DNA of 64,000 bases from Pyrus communis (Eukaryota > Streptophyta > Magnoliopsida > Rosales > Rosaceae), in NCBI RefSeq assembly GCF_963583255.1, contig NC_084810.1, positions 7,409,751 through 7,473,750 of the forward strand, read 5' to 3'. Below the pieces are notes generated by a model. It did no database searches. It was not told the origin of the DNA and saw only the letters and a list, made by a program, of their open reading frames with translations. The position numbers and the translations under genes were made by a program. Each line of letters begins with the position of its first letter. Position 1 is the first letter of the stretch. This document shows positions 24,201-33,934 of the stretch, in pieces.

Positions 24201-24514
24201 GTCAATCGATAACTCTGACCTTTGTCAAAATTCCAAGTTTATTTCCCCGTCCAAACATAATGTTAATATTAGTTTAAATTCTTAATCCTATTTATAATCA
24301 CTCCAATTTCACTGATAAACTTAAACATTCATTCACTTATCCATCACAATTCACAATCCACATGCATCAGAAAGCAATTACGCAAAATCGAAACTGAATT
24401 TTCCACGATCAGATTCAAATTACACACAAACACAGAGAGCTAATGAACAGTGAAATGATGCGAGAGATCTGACCTATAAAAATCGACGGACTTGATCTTG
24501 CCGGTGGAAATCAT
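15265..24514 (-). CDS. PDIL5-4: PDI-like 5-3/5-4, copy 2, complete frame with replaced C-terminus
   Basis: Fourteen exons: 24474-24514, 23063-23153, 22680-22759, 22072-22129, 21743-21906, 21562-21619, 20833-20873, 20522-20596, 17794-17850, 16973-17027, 16700-16846, 16060-16281, 15598-15750, 15265-15369. Exon lengths keep one frame to a TGA at 15265-15267, giving 448 residues. It has the ERGIC-N region, thioredoxin fold with CYWS (Cys158), and ERV domain ([50 protein letters not shown]). Differences from copy 1: ELNNYL after the first membrane segment replaced by one Val (cryptic acceptor), six residues lost in exon 5, and DDHGHHEHES shortened to DNEHES. The last exon is family-like through [14 protein letters not shown] and CAIIDDVF, then ends in AKIVSLFGK from the adjacent repeat. 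The family's C-terminal membrane helix and tail are therefore missing. The frame is open, but topology is probably altered. Confidence 0.85.
15442..15562. mobile_element. Small MITE in the last intron of PDIL copy 2
   Basis: Inverted ends of about 38 bp: TGTTATTGACACTCC with CTCATTTTGCACTC at the left, mirrored by GAGTGCAAAATGAGAATTTT and AGAGTACTAATAACA at the right. It is about 120 bp with no coding capacity. It lies between exon 13 and exon 14. Confidence 0.7.
18418..19551 (+). mobile_element. Internally deleted copia fragment with 3' LTR (copy 2 only)
   Basis: Plus-strand copia remnant. 18425-18660 retains pre-integrase sequence. 18667-18987 encodes the zinc-finger region ([20 protein letters not shown]) and the start of the integrase core ([10 protein letters not shown]). 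The element then jumps to a polypurine-like CCAAGGTGGAGA (about 19068-19080) and an LTR at about 19081-19551 (TATTAGGATTTTTGG ... GGATACATCA). RT and RNase H are missing. It lies in the intron between exons 8 and 9 of PDIL copy 2, replacing ACATTTTCAAGC of copy 1, so it arrived after the duplication. Confidence 0.75.
19284..19315 (+). promoter_or_regulatory. LTR TATA region inside a perfect 12-bp inverted repeat
   Basis: GCCGCACCCTAT (19284-19295) and ATAGGGTGCGGC (19304-19315) are perfectly complementary, separated by ACTTATAA. The TATAAATA at about 19299-19306 is the likely LTR core promoter, and the GC-rich arms enclose it. The position at the U3/R border is typical for a copia LTR start site. 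Confidence 0.5.
19553..20231 (+). pseudogene. LINE reverse-transcriptase C-terminal fragment
   Basis: Plus-strand sequence joined directly to the copia LTR. Readable pieces include [23 protein letters not shown], [42 protein letters not shown], and a tail ending in GATGCTTTGTTGTTGTTG. These match the C-terminal part of the plant LINE family whose extreme 3' end also sits at 1511-1681. Stops and frameshifts are frequent and there is an internal deletion near 19690-19725. It is non-functional. Confidence 0.8.
22425..22520. repeat. Short filler repeats replacing intron sequence in PDIL copy 2
   Basis: Two to three short copies of a TAGCAGTTAATTAAAA-type block (22434, 22461, 22498) occupy a place where copy 1 has about 270 bp of unique intron (about 4550-4820). 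This looks like a deletion with templated filler. Confidence 0.45.
23268..23669. mobile_element. MITE with long TIRs, counterpart of 5648-6125
   Basis: Ends AATTTTCACAAACACTCCTG and CCTAATAGTCCAGGTGG with the same inverted arrangement as the copy 1 element at the same position in intron 1. It is about 75 bp shorter through internal deletions. Confidence 0.65.
23928..24260. mobile_element. MITE private to PDIL copy 2 intron 1
   Basis: Left end TTTGTTTGGACGAGGAAATT and right end AATAAACTTGG-type sequence (plus strand ATTTCCCCGTCCAAACATAA) are inverted repeats. It is about 333 bp, AT-rich, with no ORF. Copy 1 has the uninterrupted CAATCTTTTCCATTAATATT at this site (about 6600). Confidence 0.7.
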
Positions 24515-25159
24515 GGCTGAGATGAACGTATAGATTTCAAAGCAACGGACAGCTCTAATCCCAATTTTCCGAGCAAAATTACAGAGAGAATGAAATGGGC
24601 AAGAGAGAGCTGCTGAACATTTTAAGAGTAGACGTTTTATATTTTTATTATAATGTTGTGCGATCAAAATCCCTGAAAAACAGACAAAGACGACGAGTCA
24701 ACGACGGAAGAAACGAGGAACTTTCGGACACATTCACTTGCCCCCCCGGGCGGGAACTTCTGCCCCTAAAATATTTTAGGTTTTTTGGGCACTTCCGCCC
24801 CCAAATTTTTTTAAGCTTTTGGGCAATAGATAATTCAATCTCCCAAGTAAAGTTTTAGTAAACAGTGATTGTTTAAGTATATTTCTAATCGTATAATAAT
24901 TATTTGGACAATTGATATTAAAAATTTTAATAAAACAATATTTTATTTTTTCTTTATTTTTTTTGTTTTTGTTTTTTTCTTTACAAGTTCAGAAAAAAAT
25001 CGATAACTACCTAAAATCTGAATGAGATCAATCATAGTGCTCAAGCCGAATAACATGAACATGATGATAAACGTAACTTATTTAAAATTTATTTTCTACT
25101 AGACTCGGCTTGTTGCAGCATCCACAAATTAACAAGTTATAAAGCAAAAGAAGAAAGTT

Positions 25160-25500
25160 GCATTAGATTTCTGGGAGTTAACTTTTTTCTTTGTCAATTG
25201 GAGATTTCAAAACAAAAGTCCAAAAAGACAATGTACAAAGAGTATATGAATGTAGGCAAAAAGCTGGCCAAAAAATGAAGAAGATACAAATAAGACATCT
25301 CTCGCGCACGCTTTGTACCACCAAAGGTTCTCGTTTGTACCCAAAACAATAAATTACATAAAATGGTCAATCCTAAGGATGCCTACCCAAACATGCCCAA
25401 AAGTGGTTTAGGCAAAGAAATCACCCTTCTCCAAGTTGCCACAAATCAATCCTCAGCTGAAAGCAAGCACACACAGGGCAATGGTCCAAATCAAGTAGAA
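25160..25500. other. Intergenic, right border of the tandem duplication
   Basis: Similarity to the region upstream of PDIL copy 1 fades at about 25150. The following 350 bp show no gene, repeat or RNA that I can recognise. Confidence 0.4.
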
Positions 25501-25815
25501 TCCAATGTTTAAATTCCTGAAATGGTCATGGATATACACCTCGGCAAGCGAACCTTGCTACTGATTGGGTTGCATCGCATTGTAAAAAAGGGATGTGTCC
25601 AGATGTCTGGGTAACTAGACCCCCATCCTCTCTGGTCCATATTTTATCAATGGACGGCCTTCCTTGTCCTCACTAGACTCAAGATTGGCATGGTCAAGGA
25701 GGGTGACTAAAGCTTCGCTTCAAGTTATGCTTAGCCTTCCTTGTCCATGGTTTGCTCTGTCCTTTGTCCTTTTGACCTCAGTCGTGTGCTGCTTAGGTCG
25801 TATCTTGTACTTTTA

Positions 25816-26770
25816 GGGCGCGTTTGTTTGCCCTCACTAAGTGGGACTAGACTGGATTGGACTAACTTTTAGTCCAATACCGTGTTTGTTCCATGCTGGG
25901 ATTAACATTAATGAGACTAAAGGGGACTCGCATGGACAAAACCCTTCACTAAGAGGTCTTAGTGAGACCCCCCAATAACCATGGGACTGCTAAGACCTTC
26001 ACTGCGTCTTCGTCTTCTCACATTCTCTCTCCTCGTCATCCTTCATCTCCTCTCTCTGCTCGCTTCGTCTGCTGGCATTGCCAACATCGTCAACCCTCGC
26101 CAACCCAGAATCGCATCGTTTGCTTGTTTCGAATCTCTCGGAACCCATAACCTGTCGTATTCTCTCCCTGCTCTCGCCGTCGTTTGATTCACTCCGATTC
26201 GAATTGCAAAACCCAGACCTTAAAGCCAGTAGACAGAGCCCGGATTCGCTAAAATTGCAACCCACATTCGAATCGCAAAACCCAGATTCCATCGCAAATC
26301 CTAGACTCGAATTGCAAAACCAAATTCGTTAGAAGTTCTGCATATCTTTCAATCGCCAAACACAGATTTACGCAGAACAACTTTTCAAGAATAAAAAAGG
26401 AGAAAAACAGTGAGAGCTTTCATTCAATCAAGATAGTTTTTTGGAAAAAGGAAAAGGATAAAGAGAGAGAGAAAGAGAGAGAGAGAGAGTGTGTGTGTGT
26501 GTGTGTGTGTGGAAAAACTCCAAAAAGGATAAAAGAAGAGGGATAGCTCTGGTTCTCGAGAGAGTCTGGGAAAAAGGAAGAGTGTTCTGGAAAAAATGAA
26601 AAGGAAAAGGAAAAAAAAAAAAGGAAATAAATAAATATTATTTTTCTTGTTAGTCCGACAGTGCACCAAATGCTTCACTAAGCTAGCACAGCTTAGTCTA
26701 GTCTAAGCTAGTCCAGCTTAATCCCCGAAGCTAGTCCAGTCCGAAATAGTTCGGTGCAACAAACGCACCC
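25816..26770. mobile_element. PIF/Harbinger-like non-autonomous element with TTA target duplication
   Basis: Terminal inverted repeats GGGCGCGTTTGTT (left) and AACAAACGCACCC (right) are flanked by TTA at 25813-25815 and 26771-26773, the 3-bp duplication typical of PIF/Harbinger. It is 955 bp long. Many ACTAAG/CTTAGT and AGTCCAG motifs lie near both ends. The centre has short open frames without recognisable domains and a (GA)n(GT)n microsatellite at about 26463-26510. No transposase is seen. Confidence 0.75.
26463..26511 (+). repeat. (GA)n(GT)n compound microsatellite
   Basis: Runs of GAGAGA followed by about 11 GT units inside the Harbinger-like element. Confidence 0.85.
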
Positions 26771-26839
26771 TTAGAGCTTTGTCTCCTTTTGCAATGAATA
26801 TCTTTGACCCAAAAAAAAAAAAAAAAAAAAAAAAAAGGA

Positions 26840-27261
26840 GACCTTAGACCTTTGTATGTCTGACTACATAGTCATCTTGGAAAGAGGAGCCTGGTAGAGA
26901 TGGAAACGGGGTTGATTTGAAGTCTGAATACCATGTCCATCAAAAAATTCATAACTGCAAATTACCTATCTATCCATATAACTGATTCTCTATCGATTAA
27001 CTGTTATATGCATTTTTGTCAATGAAAGAATTATTGTTCAACTTATATGACATAATTTAATAGATACTAATTCTGTTATCAAATACCCACATGCAAATCA
27101 TAAAAAACAAAACAATACTTTATTGAAATGTCCATGACAAACCAAATATGATTAGCAAATTAAGGCAAATTGACTCGACCAAAAAAATAAGGATGTCAAA
27201 AGCAAATAAAAAAATCACTACGGGAGAAAGACGAAATTATCAGATGACTTCAATATTGTGG

Positions 27262-27296
<35 letters not shown>

Positions 27297-27545
27297 TGTA
27301 TATATTATTTTATTGTTTTATTCGGTGCAAATTTGGAACAGATAAGGATTAAAGACCTCTATAACCATATTCGAAACTGTAACTGGATCATATTCACAAT
27401 TTCTCCTATAATCGTCGAAAAATACTTGAATTTTCATCCGAAATCCGCATCATTCGGACGGTTATTCACGACTATCGGGTTTAACGGGTTGAAAAGCCAT
27501 CTTAGAGCCTGGGCTATACATCTGACTCAATGTTGAAGGAGAATT
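26840..27545. other. Intergenic, with a (CATA)n/(TA)n microsatellite
   Basis: AT-rich sequence without a recognisable gene. A microsatellite of about seven CATA units followed by TATATA lies at 27263-27305. Short open frames here are made by the repeat and are not convincing. Confidence 0.4.
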
Positions 27546-27559
27546 ACTAGATTTTAAGG

Positions 27560-28165
27560 GATGCAGTTGAAGGTGTGAGGGATGTATGATTCAGTCGAAG
27601 TGAGAGAGGATGAGAAAAAAGCCCCAATTTCGAACCAATAAGCTCAATATCAGAGATGTAAAACTTTGAACAGTGGCCACAAAGCCATGTATAAGAGACA
27701 ATACTCCATCTACACCACCCATCAGGAGTAGGTTGCATGTTGCTTCATCGTTCTCATACAGAAATTAGGGTCCTCGCAAATGTGGGGAAGAAGAAGAGGT
27801 GAAGAGAGGAAAGGAAATGTAATTAAGGGGCTTAAGCATATTTGCCATCGACCCAAGAAAGAGCTGGAGGCCGACGACTGCAAGGAGCTTTATTTCATTT
27901 TTCTTGGGGAGTTTTTTCTTTTTCGAATCAATAAGCCTAACTCAGAGGTGTAAACTTTGGATAATGGCCACAAAACCATTTATAAGGGACAAAGCTGCAT
28001 CTACACCATCCCTTAGGAGAGGGTCGCATGTTGCTTCATCGTTCCATACGAGAATTAGGGTCACTGCACATATGGGGAAGAATGAGAGGTAAGTTGCCAT
28101 CGACCAAAGCAAGAGATGGAGGCCAACGACTGAAAGGGGCTAAGATTGGGGAGTTTTTTCTTTCG
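27560..28165. repeat. Imperfect direct repeat, two copies of about 250-290 bp
   Basis: Blocks 27630-27905 and 27925-28162 share in order: CGAATCAATAAG-type start, AGAGGTGTAAACTTTG, GGCCACAAA, CATCTACACCA, GTTGCTTCATCGTTC, AGAATTAGGGTC, GCCATCGACC, AAGAG(C/A)TGGAGGCC and GGGGAGTTTTTTCTTT. No coding potential is conserved between them. The origin is unknown. Confidence 0.6.
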
Positions 28166-28535
28166 CACTTTAGAGATAAAATGAGCTAAGTTGCAGTAAT
28201 TGGTATAATAGTCAGGGAGGAAACTTAATATATAGTGGAAACGAAAACAACACCGGCGTGAACATAGTCCAACTCAAGTGAAGCACAAAACATCCCATGT
28301 TGTGTGATTTTACTATCTCATTTTAGTTGGTCCAACTATTAATATCATTAATATATCACATAAGTCAACGTCCAATCTCATTCCAATTCCAATATCATCC
28401 CATTTCAATTTCTTAATGAAATTGTATAAATTGATGTTTGATGAAACAAGGATTGATCTCTTATTAAGGGAAGGAAAATACAGTTTGGTCTTCTTACCGG
28501 CGGGCAACCATATACCACCAGTTGCAACTAGAAAA

Positions 28536-29136
28536 AGATGTGATATTTGGCCAAATTGGAAAGATAGTTGCGCCGGAGTTGTACGTGGAATTTGGTGCTT
28601 CAGGAGCCATTCAACACTTAGCAGGCATGAGAGATTCCAAGTTCATTGTTGCTGTGAACAAAGATGCAGATGCCCCAATCCTTCAGGTGACGGCTTGAAC
28701 TCTCTCTCGAAGTTGTCAAGGGTAATAGTATTGCCATATATACAAGATGCATTCATTCTTAAAGTCTGCACAATTTAGTCATTTCTCAAAGAGCCAAAAG
28801 TCCAAGCCATTTTTGCTTCACTGAGCTTCCGAATAGAAAAGGAGAGAAGTGTTCCTGAAATGTGAAGCAAATTATATGTATCACGTTTAACGAATTTGCA
28901 GTAAAACCTCAACCTGCTTTTCATGTAGTTTTCATAGTTGCAAGCTTTTTGGAATGTTACGACATGGATGCACTTACATAATTTGTTAACAAACTCTTTG
29001 ATCATCACAGGTCTTTGACTATGGACTCGTATGCGATATATTTGAAGCGATACCGGAATTGCTAAAGAAGCTTCCTGAGAAAAAAATAAACCTGAAACCT
29101 GATCCTTTGAAGGTCCAAAAAGTGCAGCAAGATTAG
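28536..29136 (+). pseudogene. ETFA: Electron transfer flavoprotein alpha subunit, 3' gene fragment
   Basis: Two exons: about 28546-28686 ([20 protein letters not shown], then [20 protein letters not shown], then DAPILQ) with donor GT at 28687, and 29011-29136 (VFDYGLVCDIFEAIPELLKK, then LPEKKINLKPDPLKVQKVQQ, stop TAG at 29134-29136). These are the FAD-binding C-terminal segments of mitochondrial ETF-alpha, which passes electrons from dehydrogenases to ETF:quinone oxidoreductase. Everything upstream of the last two or three exons is missing, so it cannot make a normal protein. The intron is retained, so this is a duplicated gene piece and not a processed copy. The tail beyond LPEKK is about 16 residues longer than I expect. 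Confidence 0.75.
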
Positions 29137-29690
29137 CTGAATATCTTGTATATCAGAAATACCAAATTGAATAGTTGTAACAATAGTCAAAACTGATAGT
29201 GGAATTTGAATAATACCAATTCATAATTCTTTTGATGAGGCGTTTCCTTATTTTAGTTTTTGTACCTTTTTTTTTTTAAAGTAATTGTTTCTTGGATTTT
29301 TCTAGTACGCACCAATAAATATACACCGTGATCTTCAACTTGTTAAATTATTTGTAATGGAATCCTGATAGCACATTCAGCTCGTCATTGCTCCAATGCC
29401 ACTTGCCAGAGCATAGTAGAATTTTTGTTATTGCTCTATAGTGTATTTGAAACCTTCATTAAGATAATGCTCGAAATGACATGAGTTTTCATGAATCAAA
29501 AGATAGAAATCACCAAATGGAAAGAAACAAAAATGGCAAAAATGCTGATTGGTACATTTATATGCTACCTAATATAACGACAGAATGGATAGTTGAAATT
29601 ATACCGACATGTTATTGATACATTTATCGAGACTACCACTTAATGCTATCACCAAAAGTTAAATTAGTTACAAAATGGAAGTATGACAAT
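29137..29690. other. Intergenic, nothing recognised
   Basis: AT-rich, with no repeats, ORFs or RNA signatures that I can support. Confidence 0.4.
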
Positions 29691-29693
29691 CAA

Positions 29694-29752
29694 GCGCATC
29701 TGGCGTATACCCTCCCACGGTACTGACCAGGGGTCGATTCCCTGGATGCGCA
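29694..29752 (+). pseudogene. tRNA-Gly(CCC) pseudogene lacking the D-arm
   Basis: Acceptor GCGCATC (29694-29700) pairs perfectly with GATGCGC (29745-29751), followed by discriminator A. The T-arm is CAGGG/CCCTG with loop GTCGATT. The anticodon arm TACC-CTCCCAC-GGTA reads CCC (Gly). Only 58 nt plus the discriminator are present instead of about 71-72: the segment between TGGCGTA and the anticodon stem is missing most of the D-arm. A T-rich stretch follows at 29758-29772. Loss of the A box predicts poor Pol III transcription. Confidence 0.8.
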
Positions 29753-29944
29753 CACCATTTTATTTATTTTTTTGAAAACGTTCATCTCATTCTCATTTAC
29801 CTTTGAGAATTTGACAGAACATGCGATGCGCCGGGAGAACCACACGTGAAAAAATAACGACCGATATGTGTTTTTTTTCTTCTTTTCCAAATGTAAAAAC
29901 ATTGGCAACTCCATTAAAGAAGAAAGGAATCACCAAACGAAAGA

Positions 29945-30020
29945 AGATTAGGTGGCCTTGTTAAACCTCCCTCGGAGTAAATCTAGTGAGAAAAACCCGT
30001 TGAGCCACCAATACCACGTA
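29945..30020 (+). repeat. Degraded copia 3'-UTR motif
   Basis: GGTGGCCTTGTTAAACCTCC followed by TAAATCTAGTGAGAAAAACC resembles the repeated element at 8599-8773 (TTGCCTTGTTAAAACC and CCCAGTGGGAAAAA). It is likely a remnant of a related retroelement; no LTR was identified around it. Confidence 0.45.
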
Positions 30021-30029
30021 AGGTAACAA

Positions 30030-30785
30030 GCAAACAGAAAGTGATCTCACTTTTATATTCACTTTTGCAATGGCACTGAGGTTAAGACCATCTCTGCTAG
30101 GAAAATAGACTAATTATGATGATAAGAGTGAGTGATCGATCAAGTACCGCTTTAGGTGAAAACTTTTTATAAGGTTCAGCCACTTTGTAGTGATAATGCG
30201 AATATATGTACTAATTAATATCTCAAAAAAATTTAGGTGCTTGGCTTGAAAGTGTCTAGTTGACCACACTGGAGAAAATTTGCATGTACAACACACATAC
30301 ATGTTCTGAAGAAAAAAAGACATCAAACTAACAGTTGTAATTTTTTTTTTTTTTGTTACTGAAACTAATAGTTGTGAATAAGTAAGAGAAAATTAGCAGG
30401 CAACATTAATGAAAGATATAAGATGGATCCCATCCTTCGACCTTGTAAAATTGTAATTACAGTTTAGATATGCGGCCAATATTATTGTGATCATATTATA
30501 AACTTAACGGGAAAAGACTATATATATATAGTCTACAGTTGCTGGACAACTGGTTTTGGTATTGTTCTTGCTGAAATTGATACATGAAGTGTGCTTCCTC
30601 AACAGCAATGAGAAAAGCAATCGACCATATTATGTACAGAATCAAATATCAAGAGCGAGAGAGAGAGAGATGTATGTTTTAACTGAAGTACTAGTATATG
30701 GATGATGATAACAATAATTCATACAAAATAGTTTGCTATCATTGAGAATGGAACTAAGCAACGTCCTCTCGTCTTCAGTTCTGTG
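30030..30785. other. Intergenic, 3' flank of the VUP-like gene
   Basis: AT-rich with short GA microsatellite tracts (about 30655-30670). No gene recognised. Confidence 0.4.
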
Positions 30786-30788
30786 CAG

Positions 30789-31607
30789 TCACTCTCTCCC
30801 GATAAAGCCCGATTCAGTTCTCTCATCCATCCTGCCAGAAGTACTTCCTTTCTCCTGTAACAGAAAATTTTCAAAGCACTATCAATTTAATAATTAATTG
30901 TTTGCAAAAATAAACAACCAATTTAATAAAAGACGTACAGTGATGATATAATAAATAATAAACCGATGAAAAAATAGTGCGGTAAATTTTTTTTTTTTAC
31001 CGTATTAGATATGTCTGTGTCATCTTTTTGCAGTGTTGATTCCACATTTGACTGGCTGTGATTGCAAACCTAATTGAAATACAGAATGGAAATTAATTAA
31101 ATCTTAAACAAATCTGAACAAAAATAACAGGTATATTGGGAAGCATAAGTTAAACATTTCACTTGTAAACAACATGATTAATTGAAAAAAAAAAAAATTG
31201 GACCAACAAAAACAATTAGGAGTCAGGAAAGTCACCGTGGGAGTATTTACTGGAGAACTAGCTGTGTCTTCCAAAGCATCATCAAGCACAGCTTCTTTGG
31301 GTTTTCTCTTAATCATGAAGCTAGATCTATTAAAACCTCCATCCACGCCAAACCCTAAAACTTCTCCTTTAATAGTACTCGACTTTCTGGCAACAGAGGA
31401 AGCAGCGCCGGAGATTATGGAACAGTCTTCATAATCGTATGAGGAGAAAGAACTGCGGTCATTGTCATCATCCTCATGATTACTGCTTATCAATAAATCT
31501 TGCAAGTACATAGTCCAACTACTCTCCTGAGGGGACTCTTGAGTAGTGGTTCTTGTATTAGAAGAATTACCTCGTCCAATCATGGAGTTCATGGAGCGAA
31601 CTTCCAT
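30789..31607 (-). CDS. VUP-like (vascular-related unknown protein) small protein
   Basis: Three exons on the minus strand: 31236-31607, 31001-31069, 30789-30854, phases compatible, 168 residues. The first ATG in the long frame gives MEVRSMNSMIGRGNSS. Visible features are an ESSWTMYLQDLL motif, an acidic stretch (EDDDNDRSS), DYEDCSIISGAASSVA, a basic patch (IKRKPKEA) and LEDTASSPVNTPTV. The combination of W-T-x-Y near the N-terminus, the DxxS-MxSGAAS block and LEDTASSPVxSP matches my memory of Arabidopsis VUP proteins, plant-specific nuclear-type proteins linked to vascular development and growth. No membrane segment or known enzyme domain. The family call is from memory. The exact position of the ATG may be off by one because of how the text was counted. 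Confidence 0.65.
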
Positions 31608-31717
31608 CTGTGTACTAGTGCTTTGAACTAAAGATGAAGAAAATAGAACAAGGAAATATAGGTATGGTGTTGGTAGTAAACTGTTGGGAAGCTGAAGAAA
31701 GAAAGTCCAGAGGAGAG

Positions 31718-31732
31718 CAGGCATATATATAG
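31718..31732 (-). promoter_or_regulatory. TATA box of the VUP-like gene
   Basis: CTATATATATGC on the minus strand, about 115 bp upstream of the chosen ATG. A CT-rich tract (CTCTCTCTCTGGC) lies a further 100 bp upstream at about 31830-31845, a common plant core-promoter element. Confidence 0.5.
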
Positions 31733-31899
31733 TCGAGAACAAAGAGAATACTGGGATTAAGAAACTAATAGCATAAAATTCTTGACGTGGGGACCTTAAG
31801 GGAGTAGAATCAAAATTTGGCTGCAGCAACTGCCAGAGAGAGAGAGTGTTGGACCTTTGTGGTGTAAGATTAGATGCCAAATATTTTTAGGGGTGGACT

Positions 31900-33880
31900 T
31901 ACCTTTCCACTCATTGTGTTGAATGAGTCACGTATTTAGTCACCCAAGACAACTAGTTCTATGGTCATTTTGTTGTTATATGTATTCACCAGGAGAAATA
32001 ATTGTTTGTGTATGATCGATGCCTACTTATGAAAGACTTTGATAAACTGTAATAGTTTCTTCTATATATTTTCCAAAATGTTATCTCATTGTCTTTCCAC
32101 AACTGACATGCCCCACCATCAACATTTTAAGCAAGACTAGTTATATTTTGTAGACCACTCTATAAAGTGAACTCTGCAAAAATCAACCAAATAAAAAATA
32201 TTTATCCGTTCGGTGAAAGTTGCCATGATTTCATTGTTTAATTGAAGAACACTGTTAATCTAAATAGATTTGATTTTGCTATTTTTTTTAATAAAAATGA
32301 TCTTTAAAAAGTGATTTAGAAAATAAACGATTTAGATGATCAAATAATACTCTAGAATCTTAAAATAAAAAGAAAGTACAAACAAAAAGGTAGCTACCAT
32401 ACCTATTAATTCTTAGCTCTAGCTAATTAAACCTCACTCTTACATAAATGCCGTTATCTTATGTCCATCTCGCATTAATTCTTTTTCTAAAGGTAAAAGA
32501 ATTATGTAGAAATTTGATTATCTAAAATGCTAGCAAACATTCTCATTCTACATTCTCGACTCTTCTTCTTATCATGTAATGATGCTTGATGATACAAATC
32601 ATGTATTTTCTAGAGTACCCTTTAAAGATCAACTGCCAAAAGTCAACAACGAATCCGAAATTGTTTAGTTATCTAATAGTTATTCAATAAATAAAAGAAC
32701 CATCATGTTAAATTAAAAATTTGACAACGTTAATCAAAATTAGACTTTGGTAAACAAGTCGCTTTCGTGTCAAGACCATTATTCTAATGTGTCGCGTCAT
32801 ACCACTTAAATTATTTTAACATGTTTAAGAATTCAAACCCTAATTAACCCGACTTGTTAAAATTAACGGATTATCTGACCCGACCTGTTTGTACCCATTA
32901 AGAACAATATATACTTTAATAAATAATCAAATAAAAATTTCATATGAAATTACTAAATATTAGCATCTGAAATCGTAAGTTCCTTTGATTCAACAATAGG
33001 TTTACAATTTCATTAAGCACTACAAGTTTAGATATACATGCCACATAAATATTACTTTCAAAACACATCATACTATATGAAAAATACAGAACAATTATAG
33101 TATGTGTAATACAAAACTAGTATAGTACGTGAAAAATAGGCAGTGTACCATTCAACAACTTTGCTAAAAAAATACTTTGAAAAATTTGGCCATTTTTTAA
33201 ACTTTAATTTTTTATTTAAATTAATTACTATTTATGTTTCTTAAAAAATATGTTAAGAATACGTCTAGAATAAGTGAATTTTATGTGTAACGTTAAAAAG
33301 TTTGTTAAATAATTAGCATTTTTATAACGTAAAAAGCACATACATACGCACATGCATTGCACGTTGGTGTTTTCAAAAATGTATAATTAATTTAATGAAG
33401 GGACCCACCAACTTTTCTTATCTTCGCACCCACCTTATTATTTCACCTCTCATAACAAACTTTAAAAAAGGTCAAACTCTTTGCCCACCCATTTTATCTC
33501 CAAAAGGCCTTTACATGGCAATTGAATCTGGTGAACTCGGCCTCCGCTCACCACCACAACCTTGCATTCAATTTCTTTCTTGGCCGTTTAGAATTCCAGA
33601 ATATGGTTTAAACCCCCATCCCCCTTTTTCAATTTTCAAATTTTAAATCATTATATCAAATGTTTTGAACAATTTAACATATTATATTTACACACACACA
33701 CACACAATATTAACAATTTATCAATAATATTTATGTTAATTATAAATAAGTCAATTATGTATTGTGATATTCAAATGTATTTAAAATAAACAAAAATTAC
33801 AAAATCTGCCACTGCAGCTGACACCCACTTTAATTGATACACCCTTTCTCATAGTTTTTATACTTTGCAATAGGCCAATA
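31900..33880. other. Intergenic, AT-rich, nothing recognised
   Basis: About 2 kb of AT-rich DNA. A short (AC)n run lies at about 33690-33706. No credible coding region, RNA gene or inverted-repeat element was found. Confidence 0.4.
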
Positions 33881-33934
33881 CAGATCAGACAATGCATTGG
33901 AGTGTCAATTTGATTTTTTAAATTTTTTTTTTTT

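Larger units (their letters stand above)
25510..26836 (+). mobile_element. LINE (L1-type) 3' end with poly(A), interrupted by a MITE
   Basis: 25542-25676 encodes the end of an L1-type RNase H region (RQANLATDWVASHC, KKGMCPDVWVTRPPSSL, SMDGLPCPH, stop TAG at 25674-25676). The 3' untranslated region continues to 25815 and resumes at 26774 after the MITE, ending in a 26-nt poly(A) at 26811-26836. Upstream coding sequence is frameshifted and soon lost, so this is a 5'-truncated copy. Confidence 0.75.

Noticed and set aside
25981..26330. Open frames in the Harbinger-like element as a gene
   Set aside because: All three are short, overlapping and on both strands, with no domain; retained only as a possible captured fragment to check.
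29694..29752. Functional tRNA gene
   Set aside because: Too short, with the D-arm and box A missing, so it is called a pseudogene.
31198..31434. Plus-strand frame over the VUP-like exon 1
   Set aside because: Antisense shadow of the minus-strand coding exon with its Ser/Asp-rich codons.
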